Assembly (NCBI GenBank): GCA_018335615.1
Contig: JAGXRS010000129.1
Location: 1 to 7,013 of the forward strand
Reading direction: 5' to 3'
DNA from: Hydrogenophaga sp.
Lineage (GTDB): Bacteria; Pseudomonadota; Gammaproteobacteria; Burkholderiales; Burkholderiaceae_C
Length of the DNA: 7,013 nt
The notes beneath the pieces are model-generated. The model worked only from the letters and a program-made list of their open reading frames with translations. It was not told the origin of the DNA and ran no database searches. Positions within the stretch are counted from its first letter, which is position 1, and every line of letters begins with the position of its first letter. Position numbers and translations under genes: made by a program. Below are positions 1 to 5,445 of the stretch, piece by piece.

Positions 1-243
1 CGGCGCCAGCGCACGCGCCACGCCCAGCAGGAGGGTGCCGTCACCCGCGCCGAGTTCGAGGACGCGCAGGGGCCGCTGTCCCTGCCACGCGGGCACCAGC
101 GATTGCCAGGCCCGGCTCAGCAGGGCGCAGCTGCCCATGGCACGGTGCACGCGCATGAGGTCGCGGCGCGAGCGCTGCGCGGCCGGGTCCTGCGCCGGCA
201 GGTGGTCCAGCGCCTCGGGGGCGACGGTGCGGGCGAGCATCAT
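1..243 (-). CDS. Class I SAM-dependent methyltransferase, N-terminal part (runs off left edge)
   Basis: The first 81 codons of a methyltransferase are present; the rest lies beyond the window. Residues 61-69 read VLELGAGDG, the glycine-rich motif I that binds S-adenosylmethionine in Rossmann-fold (class I) methyltransferases. It is preceded by an Arg-rich helical stretch (SRRDLMRVHRAMGS, residues 25-38). Two tandem ATG codons (241-243 and 238-240) are possible starts; an AGGGAG ribosome binding site (249-254) sits 5 or 8 bases upstream, so the second ATG is equally likely. The gene begins 25 bases after the stop of the type III polyketide synthase on the same strand, so the two are very probably cotranscribed. 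Inference: it methylates the polyketide product, on O or C. The acceptor cannot be told from this fragment. A general quinone or small-molecule methyltransferase is the alternative. Confidence 0.8.
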   Translation of the reverse strand, partial: MMLARTVAPEALDHLPAQDPAAQRSRRDLMRVHRAMGSCALLSRAWQSLVPAWQGQRPLRVLELGAGDGTLLLGVARALAP

Positions 244-268
244 GCCGGCTCCCTGCGCGCGCGTTGGC

Positions 269-1327
269 TCATTGCACCTCCAGCAGCGCACCGTGGCAGC
301 TGAAGCCGGCGCCGAAGGCCGAGAGCCACCACCAGCCACCGGGCGTGTCCTCGGCCAGGGCCGCCTGCAGCACGAAGTAGACGAAAGCGCTGGAGAGATT
401 GCCGTGCTCGCGCAGCATGGCCGCGCTGTGGCGCAGGGCGCGCTCGTCCAGCTGCAGGCGCTCGGCCAGGGCGAGCAGCACGTCGCGCCCGCCGGCGTGG
501 AAGATCCAGGCGCCGATGTCGGGCGGCGCCAGAGCCGCGCGCTGCAGCACCGTGTCCAGCACCTGCTGCGCGTGGCGCGCGGCCAGTGCGGGCACCTCGC
601 GCGTGAGCACGTTGCGCAGCAGGCCGCCGCGCTGCTCGAAGCGCAGCGCCTCGCGGTGCGCGGGCAGCGTGAGCGACGCGCTGTCGCACCAGGCGATGCG
701 GCGGCGGTGGGGTGGTGCGGTGCGCGAGAGCACGGCCGCGCCGGCGCCATCGCCAAACAGGCAGGCGCTGATGAGCACGCCCGGGTCGTCGTCCAGGTAC
801 ATGGCGGCGCTGCTCACCTCCACGCAGACCGAGAGCACATGCTGCGCCGTGCCGGCACCCAGCAGGGCGTGGCCGAGTTGCAGGTTGGGCAGGGCCGCGG
901 CGCAGCCCTGGCCCACCAGGTCGAAGGTCTGCACGTCGTCGCGCAGGCCCAGGCCTTCCAGCACGTATCCCGACAGGCCGGGGCACAGGGTGCCGGTGCA
1001 GGTGCTCACCACCACCGCGTCGATCTGCCGCGGCGGCAGGTCGGCCTGGTCGAGTGCGCGGCGCGCGGCCTGCACGGCCAGCGCCGGGGCGTGGCGGGCG
1101 AAGCGCTGCGCGAGCGTGTCGGGGTCGATGGCAAACACCTCATCGATGCGGTCCACCGCCAGGTGCCGGGTTTGCATGCCGTTGTCGCGCTGCAGCACGG
1201 TGCGCGCGATCCAGTGCGAGCGGCGGTCGAGCCGCTGCAGCCAGTCGGAACGCTCGAACGCGGCCAGGCACTCGGCCTTGGTGTAGCGCTGCGGCGGGGT
1301 GGCGGTGCCGAGCCCGGAAAAGAACAT
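269..1327 (-). CDS. Type III polyketide synthase (chalcone/stilbene synthase family)
   Basis: This 352-residue protein has the usual length of homodimeric type III polyketide synthases, which condense malonyl-CoA onto an acyl-CoA starter and cyclise the chain, without an acyl carrier protein. The catalytic triad is visible: Cys142 in VGQGCAAALPNL, His277 in WIFHAGGRDVL and Asn310 in EHGNLSSAFVYF, each in the context typical of the chalcone synthase superfamily. Other family blocks are STCTGTLCPGLSGY (108-121), the FGDGAGAAVL segment (191-200) and the C-terminal GAGFSCHGALLE (339-350). The GQGC context and GNLSS separate it from FabH-type ketosynthase III. Bacterial relatives make alkylresorcinols, alkylpyrones or phloroglucinols; starter and ring type cannot be predicted here. 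The ATG at 1327 has no clear Shine-Dalgarno sequence, and there is no in-frame ATG, GTG or TTG between it and the upstream gene. A methyltransferase follows after 25 bases, so a polyketide-tailoring operon is inferred. Confidence 0.93.
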   Translation of the reverse strand: MFFSGLGTATPPQRYTKAECLAAFERSDWLQRLDRRSHWIARTVLQRDNGMQTRHLAVDRIDEVFAIDPDTLAQRFARHAPALAVQAARRALDQADLPPRQIDAVVVSTCTGTLCPGLSGYVLEGLGLRDDVQTFDLVGQGCAAALPNLQLGHALLGAGTAQHVLSVCVEVSSAAMYLDDDPGVLISACLFGDGAGAAVLSRTAPPHRRRIAWCDSASLTLPAHREALRFEQRGGLLRNVLTREVPALAARHAQQVLDTVLQRAALAPPDIGAWIFHAGGRDVLLALAERLQLDERALRHSAAMLREHGNLSSAFVYFVLQAALAEDTPGGWWWLSAFGAGFSCHGALLEVQ

Positions 1328-1352
1328 GGGGAGCCGGGGCGAGAAAGCGTGG

Positions 1353-1370
1353 CGCGCGGTGGGCCGCGCG
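1353..1370 (-). terminator. GC-rich hairpin just after the split-barrel gene, possible terminator
   Basis: On the minus strand a perfect 7-bp stem (CGCGCGG / CCGCGCG) with loop CCCA starts 3 bases after the stop codon of the split-barrel gene (1374-1376). The downstream sequence is only moderately T-rich (CTTTCTC about 5 bases on), so it is not a textbook intrinsic terminator. If it works, it partly separates the upstream gene from the polyketide synthase, whose start is 25 bases beyond. It could instead act as an RNA stability element. The stem is seen directly; its function is inferred. Confidence 0.35.
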
Positions 1371-1373
1371 GGC

Positions 1374-1880
1374 TCAGCTGTCGTCGGACAGGCCGGTGAC
1401 CGAGCGGTGTTCGCCCAGGCCGATGGGCTTGCCCGCGGCCACGGAGGCGCTCATGTTGAAGGCGCGCACCATGCGGCTGTTGGGGCCGTCCCAGTAGTCG
1501 GCGGCGTCGGGCACGAACTTCAGCAGGGCCAGGTTGGGCGAGTCCGGGCCGTCGGGAAACCAGGGCCGTGCCATCGGCGTCCAGAGCCGCTCGATGTGGC
1601 TGCGGTCGGTGTCGATCTCGCCATGGCCCGAGAGCGACACATAGGTGCTGCCGTCGATGTCGGAGAAGGCCAGGTTCACCGCGTCGAGGTGATCGGCCTT
1701 GTCCGACGGCACGCTGGTGAAGAACCAGACCACGCCGTCGGCGTCCATCTCCAGCGCGGCCATCGGGCGCGAGGCCAGCGAGCCGTCGGCCTCGCGCGTG
1801 GTCATCATGGCAATGGGGATGTCTTTGATCAGATCGGCCACATGGCCGATGTCCGGGCGGTTCTGGGTCTGGATTTTCAT
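1374..1880 (-). CDS. Pyridoxamine 5'-phosphate oxidase-like split-barrel flavoprotein (general stress protein type)
   Basis: The 168-residue product resembles the short FMN-binding split-barrel proteins annotated as pyridoxamine 5'-phosphate oxidase family or general stress protein 26-like. Recognisable blocks are IPIAMMTTREADGSLASRPM (21-40), VVWFFTSVPSDKADHL (50-65) and YVSLSGHGEI (80-89), which match the first barrel strands and the flavin-phosphate-binding region. The C-terminal part carries the W-x-P-M-A-R-P-W-F-P-D segment (100-110) and the YWDGPNSRMVRAF block (129-141) seen in this subgroup. Members bind FMN or a related cofactor; true PNP oxidase activity is unlikely for this length and the substrate is unknown. 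The ATG at 1880 was chosen because AGAGG (1887-1891) lies 6 bases upstream and the fold begins there. The frame stays open upstream to 2036, but that part is Pro/Arg/Ala-rich and looks non-coding. It is divergent from the SGNH hydrolase. Confidence 0.88.
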   Translation of the reverse strand: MKIQTQNRPDIGHVADLIKDIPIAMMTTREADGSLASRPMAALEMDADGVVWFFTSVPSDKADHLDAVNLAFSDIDGSTYVSLSGHGEIDTDRSHIERLWTPMARPWFPDGPDSPNLALLKFVPDAADYWDGPNSRMVRAFNMSASVAAGKPIGLGEHRSVTGLSDDS

Positions 1881-1992
1881 GGTGGGCCTCTGGCGCTGAA
1901 GGGGGTGCCGGTCAGGCCGCGACAGGGGGCGAGGCGCTGGCTGGGACATGGCACACCACCGTAGGGGCGGCTGCCGTGGGGGTCTGTTCGCT

Positions 1993-2010
1993 GGCGCACC
2001 TTGGTGCGCC
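1993..2010. repeat. Inverted repeat GGCGCACC-TT-GGTGCGCC
   Basis: Perfect 8-bp arms are separated by two bases, in the 229-base divergent region between the split-barrel gene (starts 1880, minus) and the SGNH hydrolase (starts about 2110, plus). It could be a dimeric-regulator operator or, in RNA, a hairpin in the leader of the minus-strand gene. Only a poor promoter candidate for that gene is nearby: GTGACA (2050-2055) and TGTAAC (2025-2030) read on the minus strand, with a long 19-base spacer. Function is not established. Confidence 0.35.
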
Positions 2011-2081
2011 GCCGTCGCGCCGGCGTTACACGCCATGGCCTGCGTACGTTGTCACACAGACGATGACAGGTGCTGCGTGAA

Positions 2082-2108
2082 CGATACGCGGTGTTTCCGG
2101 TCGTATCG
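2082..2108. repeat. Inverted repeat CGATACG-N13-CGTATCG just before the SGNH hydrolase start
   Basis: The 7-bp arms at 2082-2088 and 2102-2108 are perfect and separated by 13 bases; the right arm ends one base before the ATG at 2110. A smaller inverted repeat, TGTCA-N9-TGACA, lies at 2050-2068. The position suits either a repressor-type operator or a leader hairpin that limits access to the start codon. No convincing sigma-70 promoter was found by eye; TTGTCA at 2049-2054 resembles a -35 box but has no matching -10. Confidence 0.3.
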
Positions 2109-2109
2109 A

Positions 2110-2955
2110 ATGAAAGGCCATGTGGTGAGCTTTCCTGTCCCCTCCTCCGAGGCCCGCGGCGCCCCCGCCGCCGGCCCCCATGCCCCGCGCGCCTGGGCCC
2201 GCTGGCTGCCCCCGCTCATGCTGCTGGCGCTGGCCGCGGGCTGCGTGGTGGTGGCCGCGCGCACGGTGACGGGCCTGCGCGAGACGGTCGAGCTCGCGCG
2301 CCTGAGCGAGCCGCTGCAGCACGCGCCGCGCGGGGCGCGCATGCGCTTGCTGATCGTGGGCGACAGCACCGGCGTGGGCACCGGGGCCAGTGGCCCGCGC
2401 GAGAGCGTGGCCGGCCTGCTGGCGCGCGAGTTTCCCCTGCTGCACATCGAGAACCGCTCACGCGACGGTGCCACGCTGGACGATGTGACGCGCCAGCTCG
2501 GGGGCCAGGCCCGCTTCGACATGGTGCTGGTGCAGGCCGGCGGCAACGATGTGATCCGCCTGGGCGGGGCGCACGGGCTGCGCCACGATGTGGACCGCAT
2601 CGTGGCGCTGGCCCACGAGCGGGCCGAACAGGTGGTGCTCATGCCGGCAGGCAACATCGGCAACGCGCCTTTCTTTCGCGCGCCGCTCTCCTGGTGGATG
2701 ACCTGGCGTTCGCGCCAGCTGCACCGGTTCGTGCAGGCCGCGGCCGAGCGCCACGGTGCGGTCTACGTGAACCTGTTCCACGAGCACGACGACGATCCCT
2801 TCGTGGCACAGCCCGGGCTCAACGCACGCGATGGCCTGCACCCGAGCGACGCCGGGTACCGCGCCTGGTTCGACGCGCTGATGTCCCAGGCCGACCTGCG
2901 GCGGCAGCTGGCCCGCACGCTGGGGCCACCCGCGCCCCGTGCCGCGGCGCTCTGA
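2110..2955 (+). CDS. Membrane-anchored SGNH/GDSL-family hydrolase
   Basis: The 281-residue protein has an Arg-containing N-terminal tail, one hydrophobic segment (about 32-52, LPPLMLLALAAGCVVVAA) and a catalytic domain from about residue 79. The positive residues before the helix suggest an N-in anchor with the enzyme in the periplasm. SGNH hydrolase blocks are present: LIVGDSTGVGTGA with nucleophile Ser86, the Gly120 region (NRSRDGAT), GGND at 144-147 with Asn146, and DGLHPSDAGY with Asp241 and His244. Such enzymes hydrolyse esters or acyl groups on lipids, glycans or small molecules; the substrate here is unknown. The ATG at 2110 lacks a ribosome binding site. A GTG at 2125 has AAAGG (2113-2117) 7 bases upstream and may be the true start; this would not affect the anchor or the enzyme. 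An ATG at 1948 is in frame but adds 54 Cys/Arg-rich residues and is unlikely. It appears monocistronic. Confidence 0.87.
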   Translation: MKGHVVSFPVPSSEARGAPAAGPHAPRAWARWLPPLMLLALAAGCVVVAARTVTGLRETVELARLSEPLQHAPRGARMRLLIVGDSTGVGTGASGPRESVAGLLAREFPLLHIENRSRDGATLDDVTRQLGGQARFDMVLVQAGGNDVIRLGGAHGLRHDVDRIVALAHERAEQVVLMPAGNIGNAPFFRAPLSWWMTWRSRQLHRFVQAAAERHGAVYVNLFHEHDDDPFVAQPGLNARDGLHPSDAGYRAWFDALMSQADLRRQLARTLGPPAPRAAAL

Positions 2956-3000
2956 GGAACCTGCGCGGGTCAGCCGGCCCTTTGCGTGTGGGTGCGCCAT

Positions 3001-3020
3001 CGCACGGACCCACCCGTGCG
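3001..3020 (+). terminator. Terminator-like hairpin after the SGNH hydrolase
   Basis: A perfect 7-bp stem CGCACGG / CCGTGCG encloses the 6-base loop ACCCAC and is followed by CCTCTTGT, which is only weakly T-rich. It lies 45 bases past the hydrolase stop and 81 bases before the next gene. An alternative overlapping pairing, GTGCG-CCAT-CGCAC, would compete with it. Factor-assisted termination, or simply an RNA structure, is possible. Confidence 0.35.
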
Positions 3021-3040
3021 CCTCTTGTACGGTGGTCCGC

Positions 3041-3082
3041 AGTCGGGCTGTGTGAACCTTTCGGTCACGCCGTCGTCCGACT
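3041..3082 (+). promoter_or_regulatory. Foldable leader directly upstream of the baeRF gene ribosome binding site
   Basis: An outer stem AGTCGG (3041-3046) / CCGACT (3077-3082) encloses an inner stem GTGAACC (3052-3058) / GGTCAC (3063-3068), which has one bulged A and loop TTTC. The structure ends 4 bases before the AGGAGA ribosome binding site (3087-3092) of the downstream gene. It may modulate translation or transcript stability of the three-gene unit. It matches no riboswitch class that I recognise. Pairings are seen by eye; folding and function are inferred. Confidence 0.3.
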
Positions 3083-3100
3083 CATCAGGAGACTTTGCCC

Positions 3101-4255
3101 ATGCACCCGTTGACCCCCGACTCCCTGAAGGAGCTGACCGCCCAGGTCACGCCGCCCTGTCTCTCGCTGTACCAGCCGACGCACCGCAGCCACCCCGACA
3201 ACCGGCAGGACCCGATTCGTTACCGCCAAGGCATTGAAACGCTGGAAGCCTCGCTGCGACTCGTCCATCCGGACGCTGATGTGCAGGCCCTGATGGCACC
3301 GTTTCGCGAACTGGCCGGCAACGACGATTTCTGGAACCACACGCTGGACGGACTGGCCGTGCTGGGCAGTGCCGACGTGTTCCGCGTGTTCGTGCTCCCG
3401 CGCCCGGTCCCCGAACTGGCCCTGGCGGCCAGCAGCTTCCACGTCAAGCCGTTGCGACGCTTCCTGCAGTCGGTGGACCGCTACCAGGTGCTCGGCCTCA
3501 GCCGCGACAAGGCGCGCCTGTTCGAGGGCAACCGCGACGGCCTGACCGAGGTGGACCTGGCCGCGGATGTGCCGCGCACCTCCACCGAAGCCCTGGGCGA
3601 CCAGCTCACCGAGCCGCACCAGACCGTGTCGTCACGCGGCGGCATCGGCCCGGGCAGCACGCCGCTGATGCACAGCACCGGCGGCAAGAAGGACGAGGTG
3701 GACCTGGATGCCGACCGCTATTTCCGCGCGCTCGACCGCGCCCTGATCGAGCACCATTCCAAGCCCAGCGGCCTGCCGCTGTTGCTGGCGGCGCTGCCCG
3801 AGCACCACCACCGTTTTCGCCAGGCCAGCCACAACCGCCTGCTGCTGCCCGACGGGCTGGAGATCAACCCCGAGGCGCTGGACATCCGCACGCTCAGCGA
3901 GCGTGCCTGGGAGGTGGTCGAGCCCCAGTACCTGGCGCGCCAGCAGGCCTGGGGTGACGCCTACGGCGTGGCCCATGCCAAAGGCCTGGGCAGCGATGAG
4001 ATCCACGAGGTGGCGCGGGCCGCAGCGCAGGGCCGGGTGGCCACACTGCTGATCGAAGACGAGCGCCAGGTCGCCGGCAGCCTGGACGCGAGCACCGGCC
4101 ACGTCGAGTTGACCGACGATCTGGGGAGCCCATCCGTGGACGACCTGCTCGACGACATCGGTGAACTGGTCGAGCGCATGGGCGGTGAGGTACACGTCAT
4201 CGCCGCGGCCCGCATGCCCACCAACACCGGCCTGGCCGCCACGTTCCGCCACTGA
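3101..4255 (+). CDS. Bacterial release-factor-like protein (baeRF family 3)
   Basis: The 384-residue protein matches the bacterial archaeo-eukaryotic release-factor-like group, family 3. These proteins share the eRF1/Pelota middle and C-terminal domain architecture and are proposed, from comparative genomics, to act on stressed ribosomes. Visible blocks are CLSLYQPTHRS (20-30), DFWNHTLDGLAVL (76-88) with the following FRVFVLP strand, RYQVLGLSRDKARLFEG (127-143), and the C-terminal eRF1 domain-3-like segment VHVIAAARMPTNTGLAATFRH (364-384). The canonical GGQ peptide-release motif is absent. A Gly-rich loop at 180-195 (RGGIGPG then HSTGGKK) lies roughly where GGQ is expected, so peptidyl-tRNA hydrolysis is uncertain. 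The ATG at 3101 has AGGAGA (3087-3092) 8 bases upstream; an in-frame TTG at 3095 is less likely. It heads a plus-strand set with an HPF/RaiA gene 52 bases downstream, which supports a ribosome-linked role. Confidence 0.85.
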   Translation: MHPLTPDSLKELTAQVTPPCLSLYQPTHRSHPDNRQDPIRYRQGIETLEASLRLVHPDADVQALMAPFRELAGNDDFWNHTLDGLAVLGSADVFRVFVLPRPVPELALAASSFHVKPLRRFLQSVDRYQVLGLSRDKARLFEGNRDGLTEVDLAADVPRTSTEALGDQLTEPHQTVSSRGGIGPGSTPLMHSTGGKKDEVDLDADRYFRALDRALIEHHSKPSGLPLLLAALPEHHHRFRQASHNRLLLPDGLEINPEALDIRTLSERAWEVVEPQYLARQQAWGDAYGVAHAKGLGSDEIHEVARAAAQGRVATLLIEDERQVAGSLDASTGHVELTDDLGSPSVDDLLDDIGELVERMGGEVHVIAAARMPTNTGLAATFRH

Positions 4256-4307
4256 AGAAGCCCCGCCGCTTCTCTGCCTTTCCCACCATCCCATCCATGG
4301 AGACTTC

Positions 4308-4649
4308 ATGAAAATTCAGGTCAACACCGACGACAACATCGAAGGGCGTGAAGCCCTCGCCGAACAGGTCAGCGCCACGGTGGAGAACGCCCTGCGCCGC
4401 TACACCGACCAGATCACCCGCGTGGAGGTGCACCTGGGCGACGAGAACGCGGGCAAGAGCGGGCAGCGCGACCAGCGCTGCATGGTGGAGGCGCGCCTGG
4501 AAGGGCGACAGCCCGTGGCCGCCACCGCACTGGCCGCCACGCTGCCCCAGGCGGTGCAGGCCGCGGCCGACAAACTGGCCCGCCAGCTCGAAACCCAGCT
4601 GGGCCGCCTGACCACGGCGCAGCGTTCGAACGCCCACAAAGAGGTCTGA
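4308..4649 (+). CDS. HPF/RaiA-family ribosome-associated (hibernation) protein
   Basis: The 113-residue protein has the length and pattern of short ribosome hibernation or modulation factors, which bind the decoding region of the 30S subunit and silence idle ribosomes. It starts with a beta strand (MKIQVNTDDNIEG), followed by a helix (REALAEQVSATVENALRRY, 14-32). Strands follow at ITRVEVHLGDEN (36-47) and QRCMVEARLEG (57-67), then a long helix (about 79-98) typical of the beta-alpha-beta-beta-beta-alpha fold. It lacks the long C-terminal dimerisation domain of long-form HPF. The spacing between strands three and four, with GKSGQRDQ, suits a paralogue rather than the main housekeeping HPF, so no symbol is assigned. 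The ATG at 4308 has GGAGA (4299-4303) upstream. A 6-bp stem (AGAAGC 4256-4261 / GCTTCT 4268-4273) without a T-run lies between it and the baeRF gene, so cotranscription is likely. Confidence 0.85.
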   Translation: MKIQVNTDDNIEGREALAEQVSATVENALRRYTDQITRVEVHLGDENAGKSGQRDQRCMVEARLEGRQPVAATALAATLPQAVQAAADKLARQLETQLGRLTTAQRSNAHKEV

Positions 4650-4706
4650 GCGGCGCAGCCGCGGGCGGATTACGATGCGGGATCTTCCACCGCCGCGCGC
4701 CTGCCC

Positions 4707-5345
4707 ATGCTCCGCTACCTCACCGTACCCGTCACCGCCTTCGCCCAGAACTGCTCCATCGTCTGGTGCGACGAAACCCGGCAAGCCGCCATCATCGACC
4801 CGGGCGGTGATCTCGATCGCCTGCAGGCCGAGGTGGCGCGCCTGGGCCTGCAGCTGCAGGCCATCTGGCTCACCCACGCCCACATCGACCACGCCGGCGG
4901 CACCGCCGAGCTGGCCGAGCGGCTGGGCCTGCCCATCATCGGCCCGCACCCTGGCGACCAGTTCTGGATCGACGGCCTGCCGCAGCAGAGCCAGATGTTC
5001 GGCTTTCCGCCGAGCGAGCGCTTCACGCCCACGCGCTGGCTGGCCGACGGCGACACGGTGCAGATCGGCCGCTGCACGCTCGAGGTGCGCCACTGCCCCG
5101 GCCACACGCCGGGCCATGTGGTGTTTCACTCAAAGGAAGCCAAGCGCGCCTTCGTGGGCGACGTGCTGTTCGCCGGCAGCATCGGCCGCACCGACTTCCC
5201 GCAGGGCAACCACGCGCAGCTCATCAGCAGCATCCGCGAGCGCCTGTGGCCGATGGGCGACGACACCGTGTTCATTCCCGGCCATGGCCCGGAGAGCAGC
5301 TTCGGGGAAGAGCGGCGCAGCAACCCGTATGTGCGGGGCAGCTGA
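4707..5345 (+). CDS. Metallo-beta-lactamase-fold hydrolase, glyoxalase II-like (YcbL/GloC type)
   Basis: This 212-residue protein is a short single-domain member of the glyoxalase II / YcbL group. The full set of di-metal ligands is visible: His57, His59, Asp61 and His62 in THAHIDH, His133 in CPGHTPGH, Asp152 in VGDVLFAGSIGRTDFP and His193 in IPGHGPESSFG. The GRTDFP loop and the PGHGP ending are characteristic. Family members hydrolyse thioesters such as S-D-lactoylglutathione; activity is inferred from family. It lacks the C-terminal helical domain of full-length glyoxalase II. The ATG at 4707 has no clear ribosome binding site. A possible -10 box TACGAT (4671-4676) with no obvious -35 lies upstream, so this gene may have its own start with a short leader as well as readthrough from the HPF gene 57 bases before. 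A GCGGC/GCCGC hairpin (4650-4662) follows the HPF stop but lacks a T-run. Confidence 0.9.
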   Translation: MLRYLTVPVTAFAQNCSIVWCDETRQAAIIDPGGDLDRLQAEVARLGLQLQAIWLTHAHIDHAGGTAELAERLGLPIIGPHPGDQFWIDGLPQQSQMFGFPPSERFTPTRWLADGDTVQIGRCTLEVRHCPGHTPGHVVFHSKEAKRAFVGDVLFAGSIGRTDFPQGNHAQLISSIRERLWPMGDDTVFIPGHGPESSFGEERRSNPYVRGS

Positions 5346-5445
5346 ACCACAGCGCCGTGCGCGGCGTCGGCGAACCGGGAGCAGTTCCGGGGTCGCGCGT
5401 TTTTCGGGGGAGTGCACGGGCATGAGCGCGAGAGGCGCGGCATGC

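Noticed and set aside
243..272. ATGA overlap at the polyketide synthase stop as the methyltransferase start
   Set aside because: The ATG at 270-272 reads only ten codons to a stop and is out of frame with the motif I-containing frame; the tandem ATG at 238-243 with AGGGAG upstream is the supported start.
240..986. 248-codon minus-strand frame overlapping the polyketide synthase
   Set aside because: It lies in another frame of the same strand, is Arg/Ala/Pro-rich, and has no domain signature.
35..1399. 454-codon open frame on the plus strand
   Set aside because: It is antisense to the polyketide synthase and methyltransferase, whose catalytic motifs are intact on the minus strand. Its translation is Ala/Gly/Arg/His-rich with no recognisable domain, as expected of a shadow frame in about 70% G+C DNA.
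1948..2109. Extended start of the SGNH hydrolase at ATG 1948
   Set aside because: The added 54 residues are Cys/His/Arg-rich and unlike the mature protein, have no ribosome binding site, and overlie the inverted repeats of a divergent intergenic region.
4256..4273. Hairpin AGAAGC/GCTTCT between the baeRF and HPF genes as a terminator
   Set aside because: The stem is short, there is no T-run after it, and the next gene begins 34 bases later; cotranscription is more likely.
4197..5129. 310-codon minus-strand frame across the HPF and hydrolase genes
   Set aside because: It spans two well-supported plus-strand genes and has the Gly/Ala/Arg/His-rich composition of an antisense shadow.
5346..5445. 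Bidirectional terminator between the convergent hydrolase and regulator genes
   Set aside because: Only a 5-bp CGCCG/CGGCG stem (5353-5366) is present; the TTTTT at 5400-5404 is about 35 bases away and not preceded by a strong stem.
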